From positions 102,195 through 166,194 of the forward strand of contig CAWJTR010000024.1 in the NCBI GenBank assembly GCA_963845735.1: DNA of 64,000 nucleotides, read 5' to 3'. The translations under genes were made by a program, and so were the position numbers. This stretch comes from AP-15 sp963845735. Its GTDB lineage: Bacteria > Pseudomonadota > Alphaproteobacteria > ATCC43930 > CGMCC-115725. Of this stretch, positions 19,049-30,381 are shown one piece after another (the first letter of the stretch is position 1; each line of letters opens with the position of its first letter). The notes beneath the pieces are model-generated. The model worked only from the letters and a program-made list of their open reading frames with translations, did no database searches and had not been told where the DNA came from.

Positions 19049-19379
19049 CCTGTCGTTGTCGGATCTGCTTGATGCCGGCCATGTTCTGAGCCATCGCTTC
19101 GTCATTGGCGAGCTTGCGCTCGGCCGCATCAGCCAGCGCGGTCTGATTTTGTCCGCATTGCGGGACCTGCCGCGGACCGAGGTAGCGACATCTCTGAAAG
19201 TGCTGCATTTCATCGAGGAGCAGCGGCTCTTCGGCTTCGGGATAGGGCATGTTGATGTTCACTTGCTCGCGGCAGTCCGCCTGACTGCGGGCGCCAGCTT
19301 ATGGACCCGCGACAGGCGATTGCACGGCGTTGCCGGGCGATTGGGCCTGGCGACAACACCGTCCGCGGCGGGTCAATAA
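18999..19379 (+). CDS. vapC: VapC-type PIN-domain toxin
   Basis: A 126-residue PIN domain from the GTG at 18999. The acidic metal-binding residues are in place: Asp in ILVDTSAWVDHLRE near residue 5, Glu in VIGELALGRI near residue 38, Asp in GIGHVDVHLLAAVRL near residue 85, and Asp in LWTRDRRLHGVAGRLG near residue 103. These enzymes cleave tRNA or rRNA when freed from VapB. The gene overlaps vapB and would be made by coupled translation. The frame is intact. Confidence 0.88.
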   Translation: MILVDTSAWVDHLRERSLSLSDLLDAGHVLSHRFVIGELALGRISQRGLILSALRDLPRTEVATSLKVLHFIEEQRLFGFGIGHVDVHLLAAVRLTAGASLWTRDRRLHGVAGRLGLATTPSAAGQ

Positions 19380-19525
19380 ATTCTGTGCAATCTCGGCATG
19401 CCCGAAGCCGACGCCGAATACCGGAGTATGTGACTATGGGCCGTTGCTTACGATCCACAGCTTGACACATCCGATGCCGTCAGGGGGCCGTCCATCCGGC
19501 ATTGCGAGCGGAGCGTCGTGGCGCG

Positions 19526-20606
19526 ATGACACGATCCCCACTGGGCGTCGGCGATCGCCGGGTGCGGCATCGGCCGCACTCACATCGCTCAAGGCTATGC
19601 CCGGCACCCCGACAAGTTTCGCGTGGTCGCTCTATGCGATGTCGATGCGGGCCGCCTGGCCGCTGTCGGCGACGAGTTCGGCATCGCCCACCGCACCGCC
19701 GCCTTTGACGAATTGCTACGGATCGACAACGTCGACATCGTCGATATCTGCACCCCGCCGCATCTTCATGTCGCGCAAGTACTGGCGGCGTTATCGGCCG
19801 GCAAGGAGGTCGTCTGCGAGAAGCCGATGGCGGGTTCGCTCGCCGAAATCGATCGGGTGATAGCCGCCGAGCAACAGAGGCCCGGGCGGGTTCTGCCGGT
19901 CTTTCAGTACCGCTTCGGCAATGGAATGCAAAAGGCCAAGCGGATCATCGATGCGGGGATCGCCGGCAAACCCTATCTCGCCACTGTCGAGACCGCCTGG
20001 AAGCGGATGCCGGAATATTACGCGACGCCGTGGCGCGGGCGGTGGCCGACCGAGCTGGGCGGCGTCCTGCTGAGCCATGCGACGCACGCGCACGACCTGA
20101 TGACCTGTCTCCTGGGTCCGCCCGCATCGGTATTCGCCCGCATCGCGACGCGGGTGAACTCGATCGACACCGAGGACTGCGCCGTCGCCAGCCTCGTCAT
20201 GGAGAGCGGGGCGTTGGTCTCGCTCGCCGCCACGCTCGGCTCTCAGCGCGAGGTCACCCGGCTGCGCCTGTGCTTTGAGCACGTGACCTTCGAGAGCGGC
20301 GGGACACCCTATGCTCCCGGCGACGACCCGTGGGCGATCATCCCCGCGTCGACCGAGGCCGAAACACCGATCGCCGAGATTCTCGCCGGCTACCGCCCGG
20401 TCGCGACCCAGTTCGAGGGACTGCTCGGCGCCTATCACGCGGCGTTGGCGACCGGATCGCCGCTGCCGATCACCCTCGCCGACGCTCGCCTTGCGACCGA
20501 ACTCGCCACCGCCCTCTATCATTCGGCCGCCACCGGCGCCGCCGTAACTCTGCCGATCGGCCCCGACCATCCGAGCTACGCCGGCTGGCGCCCGATCCTC
20601 GGCTGA
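19526..20606 (+). pseudogene. Gfo/Idh/MocA-family NAD(P)-dependent oxidoreductase, frameshift near the start
   Basis: The Rossmann start AIAGCGIGRTHIAQGYARHP (GxGxxG form) is followed by ALCDVDAGR, VDIVDICTPPHLH and the family motif GKEVVCEKPMAGS (EKP lysine). The C-terminal substrate domain has FQYRFGNGMQKAK and GGVLLSHATHAHDLM. The likely start codon at 19526 (MTRSPLGV) is out of frame with AIAGCG by +1 near 19551 (GTC-g-GCG). Without that base it is a 360-residue dehydrogenase of sugar- or polyol-like substrates. No sugar operon surrounds it, so the substrate is unknown. Confidence 0.85.
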
Positions 20607-20626
20607 GCGTCAGTCCACGGCCGGCG

Positions 20627-21418
20627 TCACCACTTGTTGCGCAGCTCGCGCAGCTTCAGAAACACGGTCCGCTGATCGGGATTGTCGGGCAGGTCGGGGA
20701 AGGCTTCGCGCAGCCGCCGGATCACCGACGGGCTGGTCAGGCGGAAGAAGGTGTTGATTTCCCGCTCCAGCGCCAGGGTGGTGACGAGCGCCCTTGTCGT
20801 ATCCTGCTTTTCGACCTGCGGCAGCATGCCCTTGGCCTTGGCGTTGTCGGGCTCTCGGTCGAGGGTGAAGGCGAGGTTGCGCGCGATGTAGTCGTGGCCG
20901 GGGTAGATCAGCGTCTCCTCCGGCAATTTGGCCAGCTGCCCGACGAAGGTGTTGTAGAGCTCGTTCGGGTGGCCGCCATTATGGCAATTGCCGGCGCCCG
21001 CGTTGAAGAGGGTGTCGCCGCAGAACAGCGCCGGTGTGTCGCCATGCGCGGTGATGCAGATATGCGACATCGTATGGCCCGGCGTATCGAGGCATTCGAG
21101 CTCGACGGTCTTGCCGACCTTGATCACGTCGCCCGCCCGCAAGCCATGGTCCATCTCGGGGATCTTGTCCTTGGCGTTGACATGGGCCAGCACCTTGGCG
21201 CCGGTCGCCGCCACCATTTGCGGGTTGCCGCCGGTGTGGTCGCGATGCTCGTGGGTGTTGAGGATCTGGGTGATGGTCCAACCCCGCGCCTTGGCAGCGG
21301 CCAGGCATTTTTCGTGGTCGAGCGGATCGACCGCCAATGCCTCGCCGGTCTCCCGACAGGCGATCAGGTAGTTGAAATTGCGGCCCGCATTGGCGGTCCA
21401 GATCTGTTCGACGATCAT
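20627..21418 (-). CDS. gloB: Hydroxyacylglutathione hydrolase (glyoxalase II)
   Basis: A 263-residue metallo-beta-lactamase-fold enzyme starting MIVEQIWTANAGRNFNYLI. The metal-binding motif THEHRDHTGGN (THxHxDH), the GHTMSHICI His, the GDTLFNAGAGNCHNGG Asp and YPGHDYIARNL His are all present. The C-terminal helical glyoxalase II domain has TVFLKLRELRNKW at the end. It hydrolyses S-lactoylglutathione to lactate and glutathione, the last step of methylglyoxal removal. The start at 21418 is chosen over 21466 because it begins at the first beta strand. Confidence 0.88.
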   Translation of the reverse strand: MIVEQIWTANAGRNFNYLIACRETGEALAVDPLDHEKCLAAAKARGWTITQILNTHEHRDHTGGNPQMVAATGAKVLAHVNAKDKIPEMDHGLRAGDVIKVGKTVELECLDTPGHTMSHICITAHGDTPALFCGDTLFNAGAGNCHNGGHPNELYNTFVGQLAKLPEETLIYPGHDYIARNLAFTLDREPDNAKAKGMLPQVEKQDTTRALVTTLALEREINTFFRLTSPSVIRRLREAFPDLPDNPDQRTVFLKLRELRNKW

Positions 21419-21811
21419 TGCTCGCCCCTTTCGCTGTGGCGCCGATCGGAATGAAGAGCGGGGCACGCGGCTGCGCCCGTCCGCTTCTATTGCGCGGGGC
21501 CGGTCTTGTCCATCGCCGAGCGCATGCAGGCGTGGGACGGCGTCGCCGGCGCGCCAGTCCCCGAACGGCTCCGACCCGGCTTCCGGGCGAGGGTGGCGTC
21601 GCGCCTCGGCGCAGCTGTGTGGATTTTAGGACTCACCATCGACTAATTGTCGCAGCTGGCACGGCTCCAGGCCCCGCAAGCGATTGTTCAGCAATAGATT
21701 TCTCGTAGCGCGGGCATTTTGGCCCGGCAGGGATACGGGAGCCTTTAAGGGCGTAAAGCATAGTTCCGGGCTTTGACGTTTTTCGGACGTCGCCTTCTTA
21801 GTCTGCTTTAC
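21419..21811. other. Divergent intergenic region, no gene seen
   Basis: It lies between gloB (minus) and the SDR at 21812 (plus). The open frames across it show no recognisable protein. It should hold both promoters, but I see no clear consensus or operator. Confidence 0.45.
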
Positions 21812-22606
21812 ATGTCTCGACCGTATCGCGTCGTCGTCATCACCGGTGCTTCGAGCGGGCTCGGCGCCGCGTTGGCTCAGGCCTATGCCCGGCCGGAGGC
21901 GGTCATCGGGCTTCTCGGCCGCGACCGGCAGCGGTTGGGGACGACCGCTGACGCCTGCGAGGCGAAAGGGGCAAGTGTAAGGGTGGCGACGATCGACGTG
22001 GCAGACGCGCCGGCGATGGCCGAATGGCTGGGCCGGTTCGATCGCGAACAACCGGTCGACCTGCTCGTCGCCAATGCCGGGGTCTCGGCCGGGCCAGACC
22101 CCGACAGCCCTTCGGAAGGGGCAGAGACCGCATCGCGCCAAATTCGGGTAAACCTGTTAGGCGCGATCAACACGGTCGAGCCGCTGCTGCCTGCCTTGTG
22201 CGCGCGCGGCCGCGGGCGGGTGGCGGTTGTGGCGTCGATCGCCGCCTATCGGGGGCTTCCCTACAGCCCCGGCTATTGCGCGAGCAAGGCCGGGTTGCGT
22301 GCCTATGCCGAAGCGCTGCGCCCGCGCTTGGCGCCGCGTGGGGTCGGGGTGACGATCGTATGTCCCGGCTTTTTCAATTCGCCGATGACCGACCGCTTCA
22401 ACGGGCCGACCCCGTTCCTCGCCAGCGGCGAGGCCGCGGCCCGCATCGTCAAGCGCGGCATCGACCGCGGCCGGCGCCGGGTCGCGTTTCCGTGGCCGCT
22501 GGTGCTCGGCCTGCAATTCTGCGACATCGCGCCGGCGATCATCGGCGACGCGATCCTGCGGCGCTTTCGCTTTCACATCCAGCCGGGCTGGGCATTGGAT
22601 GAGTGA
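21812..22606 (+). CDS. Short-chain dehydrogenase/reductase
   Basis: A 264-residue SDR starting MSRPYRVVVITGASSGLGAAL, with the TGxxxGxG NAD(P) loop, LVANAGVSAGP (NAG), VASIAAYRG Ser, and the catalytic YCASKAG (YxxxK). The C-terminus WALDE overlaps the start of the next gene by eight bases, so the two are translationally coupled. That partner is a membrane phosphoglycerol-transferase-like enzyme, which points to cell-envelope or capsule polymer synthesis. SDR plus such a transferase pairs occur in alphaproteobacterial capsule loci; the specific substrate is inferred, not shown. Confidence 0.88.
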   Translation: MSRPYRVVVITGASSGLGAALAQAYARPEAVIGLLGRDRQRLGTTADACEAKGASVRVATIDVADAPAMAEWLGRFDREQPVDLLVANAGVSAGPDPDSPSEGAETASRQIRVNLLGAINTVEPLLPALCARGRGRVAVVASIAAYRGLPYSPGYCASKAGLRAYAEALRPRLAPRGVGVTIVCPGFFNSPMTDRFNGPTPFLASGEAAARIVKRGIDRGRRRVAFPWPLVLGLQFCDIAPAIIGDAILRRFRFHIQPGWALDE

Positions 22607-24158
22607 GTTGCTCCAGGCTGCGGTCGGCATAGTGCTGATGCTGGCGGCGTGGCTGATCCCGCGCCATGTCGCCAAGGCCCGAATGGCGGGGTTGCCGGCG
22701 GTTCTGCTCGATCTCTCCCCAGTGCTGCTCGCCGCCGGCCTGTTGCTGACCGCGACGGGGCGACCGATTTTTACCGGTCTCGCCCTGGTGTCGCTTGGCG
22801 GCGGCTTCGCGCTCGCCGACCGGACAAAGCGCGAAGCGCTGCGTGAGCCGGTTGTCTTCTCCGACATGTCCGAGCTGCCGCACGTTTTTACTCATCCGCA
22901 GCTCTACCTGCCGTTCGCGGGGGCCGGCCTGGTTATTGGCGGGGCGCTGGCGACGATCGTTTTCGCGATCGCTCTCGTCTTGGTAGAACCGCCGTTGTGG
23001 CCGCCGGATACGCTGTTGATCGTACCTTTGGTTGCGGTCGTCTGCGCCGCCGGATGGGTCATATCCCGCGAGCCGGCGCTTGGGCTGGCGGCCGGCGCGC
23101 TGCGGCGCCTCGACCCCAGCGACGAGCCGTTTGCGGATGCGGCGAGGCTGGGTCCGTTCGCGATCCTGCTGGTTTACGGCATCATCGCGCGTGCCGAACG
23201 CAGCGCTCGCCGCGCCCGGCATGCGCCGCCGCCGGCGCCGGCGTTGGTAAGCGCCGCGGCCGCAGTACCTCTGGTCATCGTGCAGTGCGAATCATTCTTT
23301 GATGCGCGCCGGGTGTCGCCATGCGTGCCCGAAGACCTGCTGCCGGGCTTTGACGACTGCCGGCGACACGGCGCGACTTTCGGCCGGCTCGAAGTCGCGG
23401 GCTGGGGCGCCAACACGATGCGCGCCGAATTCGCGGTATTGACCGGCATTCCCGAACGCGATCTCGGCTATGACCGCTTCAACCCCTATCACGCCTTCGC
23501 CCGCGCCCCGGTCACCTCGCTGGCCTGGCGCCTGCGCAACGAAGGTTATCGCACCGTGTGCCTGCATCCGTTCGACCGTGGCTTTTTCCGCCGCGATCTG
23601 ACCCTGACGGCGCTCGGCTTCGAGACTTTTCTCGGCCGTGAAAGCCTGGGCGGGTCGCGCCGGGCGCCCTACCGCTCCGACCCCGATCTCGCCCATCAGG
23701 TATTGCGCGTGCTTGACGGGCTAGGGCCCCGCAGCTTTATTTTCGTGATCACGATGGGCAATCACGGCCCTTGGTTCGAGGCTGGACCGCCGATCGATCC
23801 CGGTCTGCGGCAGCGCTTCAATCCGGCGGGCCTGCCGCAAGGCGGGCAATTCCTGCGCTATCTCGATGGGTTGGCCCGGTCCGACGAGATGCTCCGGATC
23901 TTGGCGGAAGGCCTGGGATCGCGCGGTCGCGACGGCGTGCTCGGCTTTTATGGCGACCATCAACCGAGCCTGCCGCAAGCGTTCGGCCATTTCGGCTTTG
24001 ACGAGTGGGCCAGCGACTACATCCTCGTAGACGGCGGCGCCTCTTTGGCGCGGCGGATCGACATGCCGGCCCATCACCTGCCTCACGTCATCCTCGATCG
24101 GCTGCGTGAGAGGAACGCCGTCGCCGGGCGCCAGGCCGTTTCAGTCGGCGTGGCTTGA
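22599..24158 (+). CDS. LTA-synthase/phosphoglycerol-transferase-family membrane protein
   Basis: A 519-residue protein with four or five N-terminal membrane spans (residues 5-200) and a periplasmic alkaline-phosphatase/sulfatase-fold domain. VIVQCESFFDAR supplies the first metal ligand (Glu). GWGANTMRAEFAVLTG places the nucleophilic Thr as in LtaS-type enzymes. HPFDRGFFRRD, TMGNHGPWFEAG and GFYGDHQPSL supply the later metal ligands. Family members transfer phosphoglycerol from phosphatidylglycerol onto polymers or glucans. In a Gram-negative it probably decorates a capsule or periplasmic glucan. It is coupled to the upstream SDR. Confidence 0.85.
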   Translation: MSELLQAAVGIVLMLAAWLIPRHVAKARMAGLPAVLLDLSPVLLAAGLLLTATGRPIFTGLALVSLGGGFALADRTKREALREPVVFSDMSELPHVFTHPQLYLPFAGAGLVIGGALATIVFAIALVLVEPPLWPPDTLLIVPLVAVVCAAGWVISREPALGLAAGALRRLDPSDEPFADAARLGPFAILLVYGIIARAERSARRARHAPPPAPALVSAAAAVPLVIVQCESFFDARRVSPCVPEDLLPGFDDCRRHGATFGRLEVAGWGANTMRAEFAVLTGIPERDLGYDRFNPYHAFARAPVTSLAWRLRNEGYRTVCLHPFDRGFFRRDLTLTALGFETFLGRESLGGSRRAPYRSDPDLAHQVLRVLDGLGPRSFIFVITMGNHGPWFEAGPPIDPGLRQRFNPAGLPQGGQFLRYLDGLARSDEMLRILAEGLGSRGRDGVLGFYGDHQPSLPQAFGHFGFDEWASDYILVDGGASLARRIDMPAHHLPHVILDRLRERNAVAGRQAVSVGVA

Positions 24159-24226
24159 CACCGGCCGCCGCCAGCGCGGAACATCCACCGCCCTGGGAGT
24201 AAGAGCGCCGGCGGAGCGAGACGGCG

Positions 24227-24973
24227 ATGGATTTGCAAGACCGAGCCATCATCGTCACCGGCGGGGCCTCAGGGATCGGCAGGGCGACGGCGCTGCTGTT
24301 GGCGCGCGAAGGCGCCAAGGTCCTGATCGGCGATGTCGATGCCGAAGGCGGCCGCTCGGCAGCGGCCGAGGGCGCCGCCAACGGCTTCGCCGTCGAATAC
24401 CTGCCGCTGGATTTGACCGTCAAAGCCTCGGTGGACGATTTCGTTGCGGCGGTGCATCAACGGGCGGGGCGCGTCGACGGCCTGGTCAACGCCGCCGGTT
24501 GGGACCAGATCCAGCCTTTTCTCGAGAATCCGCCGGAGATGTGGGACCGCGTCATCGCCGTCAATCTGATGGGGGCGATCAGGCTGACCCGCGGAATCTT
24601 GCCGCCGATGGTCGAAGCGAGAGCGGGCAAGATCGTCAACATCTCGAGCGATGCGGGCCGGGTCGGCAGTACGGGCGAGACCGTCTACGCCGCCGCCAAA
24701 GGCGGGTTGATCGCCTTCACCAAGTCGCTCGCCCGCGAGATGGCGCGCTACCGCATCAACGTCAATTGCGTGTGTCCGGGTCCGACCGACACCCCTTTGT
24801 TCCAGCGTCAGCCGGAACGCATGAAGGAAGCGCTGACCCGCGCTATCCCGTTCCGCCGGATCGCCCAGCCGATCGAAATCGCCCATGCGGTGCTATTTTT
24901 CTTGAGCGCAAGATCGGATTACATTACCGGCCAAGTGCTGAGCGTCAGCGGCGGGCTGACGATGGCCGACTAA
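24227..24973 (+). CDS. SDR-family dehydrogenase, BadH-like
   Basis: A 248-residue classical SDR: IIVTGGASGIGRATALLLA (cofactor loop), VNAAGWDQIQPF (NAG region), NISSDAGRVGSTGETVYAAAKGG (Ser, YxxxK) and GQVLSVSGGLTMAD at the end. AGWD and SDAGRVGSTGE resemble 2-hydroxycyclohexanecarboxyl-CoA dehydrogenase (BadH) of Rhodopseudomonas more than FabG. It would oxidise a hydroxyacyl-CoA. No other bad genes are adjacent, so the assignment to that pathway is uncertain. Confidence 0.85.
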   Translation: MDLQDRAIIVTGGASGIGRATALLLAREGAKVLIGDVDAEGGRSAAAEGAANGFAVEYLPLDLTVKASVDDFVAAVHQRAGRVDGLVNAAGWDQIQPFLENPPEMWDRVIAVNLMGAIRLTRGILPPMVEARAGKIVNISSDAGRVGSTGETVYAAAKGGLIAFTKSLAREMARYRINVNCVCPGPTDTPLFQRQPERMKEALTRAIPFRRIAQPIEIAHAVLFFLSARSDYITGQVLSVSGGLTMAD

Positions 24974-24995
24974 TCTGGGAACAGGAGGAAAGAAA

Positions 24996-25259
24996 ATGCA
25001 GCGGTATCAAATAGCGGTATTTGCCGCTCTGTTGACGATTGCGTTCGCCGGGACCGCGATGGCTCAAGCGATGCCGACCAACAATCCCGAAGCCAAGGCA
25101 AATGTTCGTCAGAGCGAGGCGTATTCGGCGATGTTGCGTAGCAATCCGGCGTTCCGCAAAAAACGCGAGGCGATCGAATGCGGTCCGATCACCATTCCCC
25201 AACTACGCGCCAGCTGCATCGCCTCGTTTGAGGCGTATGCCGCGCCGGCAAAGCGATAA
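24996..25259 (+). CDS. Small exported protein, unknown
   Basis: An 87-residue protein with a clean signal peptide (FAALLTIAFAGTAMA, cleavage near residue 24). A strong AGGAGG ribosome-binding site lies upstream, within 25 bases of the preceding stop. The mature part is short and helical, with two Cys (AIECGPITIP and LRASCIASFEAYA) that may pair in the periplasm. The spacing suggests it shares an mRNA with the SDR upstream and the DUF427 gene downstream. I know no function. Confidence 0.75.
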   Translation: MQRYQIAVFAALLTIAFAGTAMAQAMPTNNPEAKANVRQSEAYSAMLRSNPAFRKKREAIECGPITIPQLRASCIASFEAYAAPAKR

Positions 25260-25277
25260 GCCTGCGAGGAAATCACC

Positions 25278-25667
25278 ATGCCAAACCCAGCCCCTGGATT
25301 TGTCAGCCGCCCCGAGCACCGCGTCGACCTCAAGCCGGATCGGCGGCATGTCAAAGTCGTCTTCGCCGGCACGACCGTCGCCGACAGCACCGCGACCTTG
25401 CGGGTCGAGGAGACCGGCCACGGCCCCGTGCACTATTTTCCGGAAAAGGACGTGCGGCTCGATCTGATGCACCCGACCCAGCACCACACGACCTGCCCGT
25501 TCAAGGGCGAAGCGTCTTACTGGACGATCGAGGCGCCGGCGGGCGGCGAGATCCGGCGGTCCGAGAACGCGGTCTGGGGCTATCCGACGCCTTATGACGA
25601 GGTCGCCGGGATCGCCGGCTACTACGCTTTCTATCCGACCCGCGTCGACGCGATCGTCACCGAATAG
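25278..25667 (+). CDS. DUF427 domain protein
   Basis: A 129-residue single-domain protein. The DUF427 pattern is clear: RHVKVVFAGTTVADSTATLRV, HYFPEKDVRLDLM, TTCPFKGEASYWTI and the C-terminal ENAVWGYPTPYDEVAGIAGYYAFYP. The domain forms a small beta barrel of unknown biochemical role, often beside redox or nucleotide enzymes. It starts 18 bases after the small exported protein and ends 13 bases before the gamma-glutamyltransferase gene, so it lies inside one operon. Confidence 0.9.
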   Translation: MPNPAPGFVSRPEHRVDLKPDRRHVKVVFAGTTVADSTATLRVEETGHGPVHYFPEKDVRLDLMHPTQHHTTCPFKGEASYWTIEAPAGGEIRRSENAVWGYPTPYDEVAGIAGYYAFYPTRVDAIVTE

Positions 25668-25680
25668 CCGGCGCACCGGG

Positions 25681-27244
25681 ATGCACCTGACGCAAAACTG
25701 GGAGGTCCGCAAACCGGGCGCCTCGTCGCGCGGCGGCATCGTCGCCTCGCAGAGCCGCACTGCCGCCACGGTCGGCGCCGAGGTGCTGGCGGCAGGCGGC
25801 ACCGCGGTCGATGCCGCTGTCGCCGCGGCGCTGGCGTTAGCCGCGGTCGAGCCGTGGAACAGCGGGCTCGGCGGGATCGGTTTTATGGTCGTGCATCGCG
25901 CCGACGCCGATCATGCCGAGGCTATCGACTTCGGCCCGGTGGCGCCGCGCGGCCTCGATCCGGCGGCCTACAAGCTCACCGGGGCCACCAAGACCGAGCT
26001 GTTTACCTGGCCGCAGGTCGAGGAGGACCGGAACATCCACGGTCCGCTCGCCTTCGCGATCCCGAGTTCGGTGCGCGGCTATGCGGCGGCGGTCGAGCGC
26101 TTCGGGCGCATGCCGTGGCGCGAGCTGGTCGCGCCGGCCGTGGCGCTGGCCCGCGAGGGCGTGCCGGTCGACTGGTTTACCACGGTCAAGGTTGCGGGTG
26201 CGGCGGCGGAACTGCGCCTCTATGACGAAAGCCGGCGGATCTGGTTGCCGGACGGCCTGCCGCCGGTCTGCCCGCCCGAGCGCGACTGGACGAACCTGCC
26301 GCTGGGCCGCCTCGCCGATACCCTGGAGAGGATCGCAACGGCCGGCCCCGACGATTTCTACGAGGGCGACATCGCCCGTTCGATCGCCGCCGATGTGCGC
26401 GCCGCCGGCGGCGTGCTGTCGGGCGAGGACCTTGCGGGCTGCCGGGCGCGGGTCATGCCGGCACTAGCGATCCCCTATCGCGGCGCGACGTTGCAGTCGG
26501 CGCCCGGAATGACCGCCGGCCCGACCCTGGCCTTTGCTGTCGAGCGGCTCTCCCGCCAGCGTTTCGGCGCATCGCCCGACGCCGCCTATTTCGCTGCCGT
26601 CATCGAGACGCTGCGGGACGCCTATGCCGACCGGCTCGATCATGCCGGCGATGTAGAAACCGTGGCGCCGACCTCGACCACGCACATCACCGCAATCGAC
26701 CGCGAGGGCACGATCGTCGCGCTGACGACCACCCTGCTGTCGAGCTTTGGCAGCCGCTATGTGCTGCCGGGCACGCGGCATCTTGATGAACAACGGGATC
26801 ATGTGGTTCGACCCGCGGCCCGGGCGGCCCAATTCGATGATGCCGGGCAAGCGCGCGCTGACCAATATGTGCCCGGTCGTCGCTGCGCGCGGCGGACGGC
26901 CGTGGTTCGGGATCGGCGCCTCGGGCGGCAGGCGGATTCTCGCTGCGGTTCTGCAGATGGCGAGCTTTGTCGTCGATTTCGGCATGGACCCCGAGGCGGC
27001 GGCGCATCACCCGCGCATCGACGTCAACGGCGGCGAGCGCTTCGGCGTCGACCGCCGCCTTCCGCCGGCGATCGTCGCGCCGTTGATGGCGAAACCCGGC
27101 GCGACCTTGGTCGAGCACGGTGTCTACCCGGCGCGCTTCGCCTGCCCGAACCTGGTGATGCATGGCGCCGACGGGTTGAACCACGGCATTTCCGACGTGA
27201 TGTCGCCGTGGTCGGCCGCGATCGCCGAACCCGAGCGCACCTGA
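25681..27244 (+). pseudogene. Gamma-glutamyltransferase-family protein, one frameshift
   Basis: An Ntn-hydrolase precursor starting MHLTQNWEVRKPGASSRGG. GTAVDAAVAAALALAAVEP and GLGGIGFMVVH are the N-terminal core. TSTTHITAIDREG holds the Thr that becomes the nucleophile after self-cleavage. In the small subunit MNNGIMWFDPRPGRPNSMM and GRPWFGIGASGGRRI match the family. The frame breaks at LPGTR/GILMNN by one extra base near 26774 (AC-g-C GGC). Corrected length is about 521 residues. There is no signal peptide. Such cytoplasmic GGT-like proteins include acylases as well as glutathione hydrolases, so the substrate is open. Confidence 0.87.
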
Positions 27245-27282
27245 GCGGCAGAGCTGCCAGCGCTCGAAGAATTGCGCATTGT

Positions 27283-27372
27283 CATGTCGGCCGGCTGACA
27301 TGCCGAAGTGCCGCGGTGAGTGCGGTGCAGCCGGGTACATTCCGGGAGCAGCGCTTGCGGCAGCCCGGAATG
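27283..27372. terminator. Two inverted repeats between convergent genes, possible bidirectional terminator
   Basis: CATGTCGGCCGGCTGACATG at 27283-27302 is a near-perfect palindrome. A second repeat pairs CATTCCGGG at 27338-27346 with CCCGGAATG at 27364-27372 around a 17-base loop. They fill the gap between the GGT-like gene and the convergent crotonase gene, where a terminator is expected. No T-run follows, so the evidence is the hairpins and the position only. The second one resembles dispersed CATTCCGGG repeats of alphaproteobacteria. Confidence 0.5.
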
Positions 27373-27407
27373 ACGATCGGCGGGAAGCGAACGTCAGACC
27401 AAGAACA

Positions 27408-28325
27408 CTAAAATTCACCGCTGCGATAAGCCTCGTCGAGGCGCTTCTTGTCTTCTTCGGAGGGTTCGTCCCAGGCGTCGCCGCGGCGGCGCAGGGCGCC
27501 GGTGAAGTCGGGCGGGCGCTTTTCGTTGAAGGCCCGGCGGCCCTCCTCGCCATCGGTGGTGGTCTGGATTAACAGCGAGTTTATCAGGCTCTGGATGTGC
27601 CAGGCCTGGTCGGTCGGCAAATCGCCGAAGCGGACCACGAACTCCTTCATCATGCGCACCGCGACCGGGGGCAGGGTGACGATATGGCGGGCGATCTTTT
27701 CCGCCCGCTCCATCAGTTGCGCATGCGGGACGATCTCGTTGACGAGACCGATCCGCAATGCCTCCTGGGCGTCGAACGGTTCGTCGGTCAGCAGGATCTT
27801 CATCGCGTCGATGTAGCGCAGCTGCCGGGCGAGCAAGGTCGCCCCCGGCCCATGCCCCAGCCATCCCTGGGTCAATAGCGCGAACTTGAACCGCGCGTGC
27901 TCGGCGCTGGCGATGCGGATGTCGGTCGACGACAGCAAGATGTAGAGCCCGGCGCCGGCCGCCCAGCCGTTGACCGCGGCGATGACCGGCTTCCACACCC
28001 GCGGGTAATGATCTCCCATGCGCCCGTCGACGCCCGTTTTCTGGCCATGCACGGTGCCGGCGAGCGGCCAGAAGAGCCGCTGCGTGCGCAGATATTCGCG
28101 TTCTTCCTCGGTGATGTTCTTGCGCGGCGCCAGATTGTGCCCGCCGCAGAAATGGCGGTCGCCGGCGCCGGTCAGGATTGCGCAGCGGATGTCGCGATCC
28201 TCCCACAGATCGGTCCAGGCCGCCGAAATCGCGTCCGAAGTCGGCTTGTCGAGGATGTTCGCCTTATCCGGATTGTTCAGAGTGATGTAGGCGACCCCGT
28301 CGCGCTTTTCGTAGTCGATGGGCAA
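27408..28325 (-). CDS. Enoyl-CoA hydratase/isomerase (crotonase) family protein
   Basis: A crotonase of about 305 residues: DGVAYITLNNPDKANIL, CAILTGAGDRHFCGGHNL (oxyanion-hole region), PVIAAVNGWAAGAGL (second oxyanion loop) and ALRIGLVNEIVPHAQL. An insertion (residues about 85-120, RKNITEEEREYLRTQRLFW) is longer than in classical EchA. I place the start at a TTG (28325) because GGAGGAAATCGC sits just before it; an ATG at 28376 lacks such a site. It hydrates or rearranges an acyl-CoA. It is the last gene of the long minus-strand array after the ABC importers, about 65 bases downstream. Confidence 0.85.
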   Translation of the reverse strand: MPIDYEKRDGVAYITLNNPDKANILDKPTSDAISAAWTDLWEDRDIRCAILTGAGDRHFCGGHNLAPRKNITEEEREYLRTQRLFWPLAGTVHGQKTGVDGRMGDHYPRVWKPVIAAVNGWAAGAGLYILLSSTDIRIASAEHARFKFALLTQGWLGHGPGATLLARQLRYIDAMKILLTDEPFDAQEALRIGLVNEIVPHAQLMERAEKIARHIVTLPPVAVRMMKEFVVRFGDLPTDQAWHIQSLINSLLIQTTTDGEEGRRAFNEKRPPDFTGALRRRGDAWDEPSEEDKKRLDEAYRSGEF

Positions 28326-28389
28326 AGCGATTTCCTCCACTCGGATAGAGCAGGAAGCTCTTGTCGCCCCTGCCAAGAGCGGTGTTGGA

Positions 28390-30380
<1,991 letters not shown>

Positions 30381-30381
30381 C

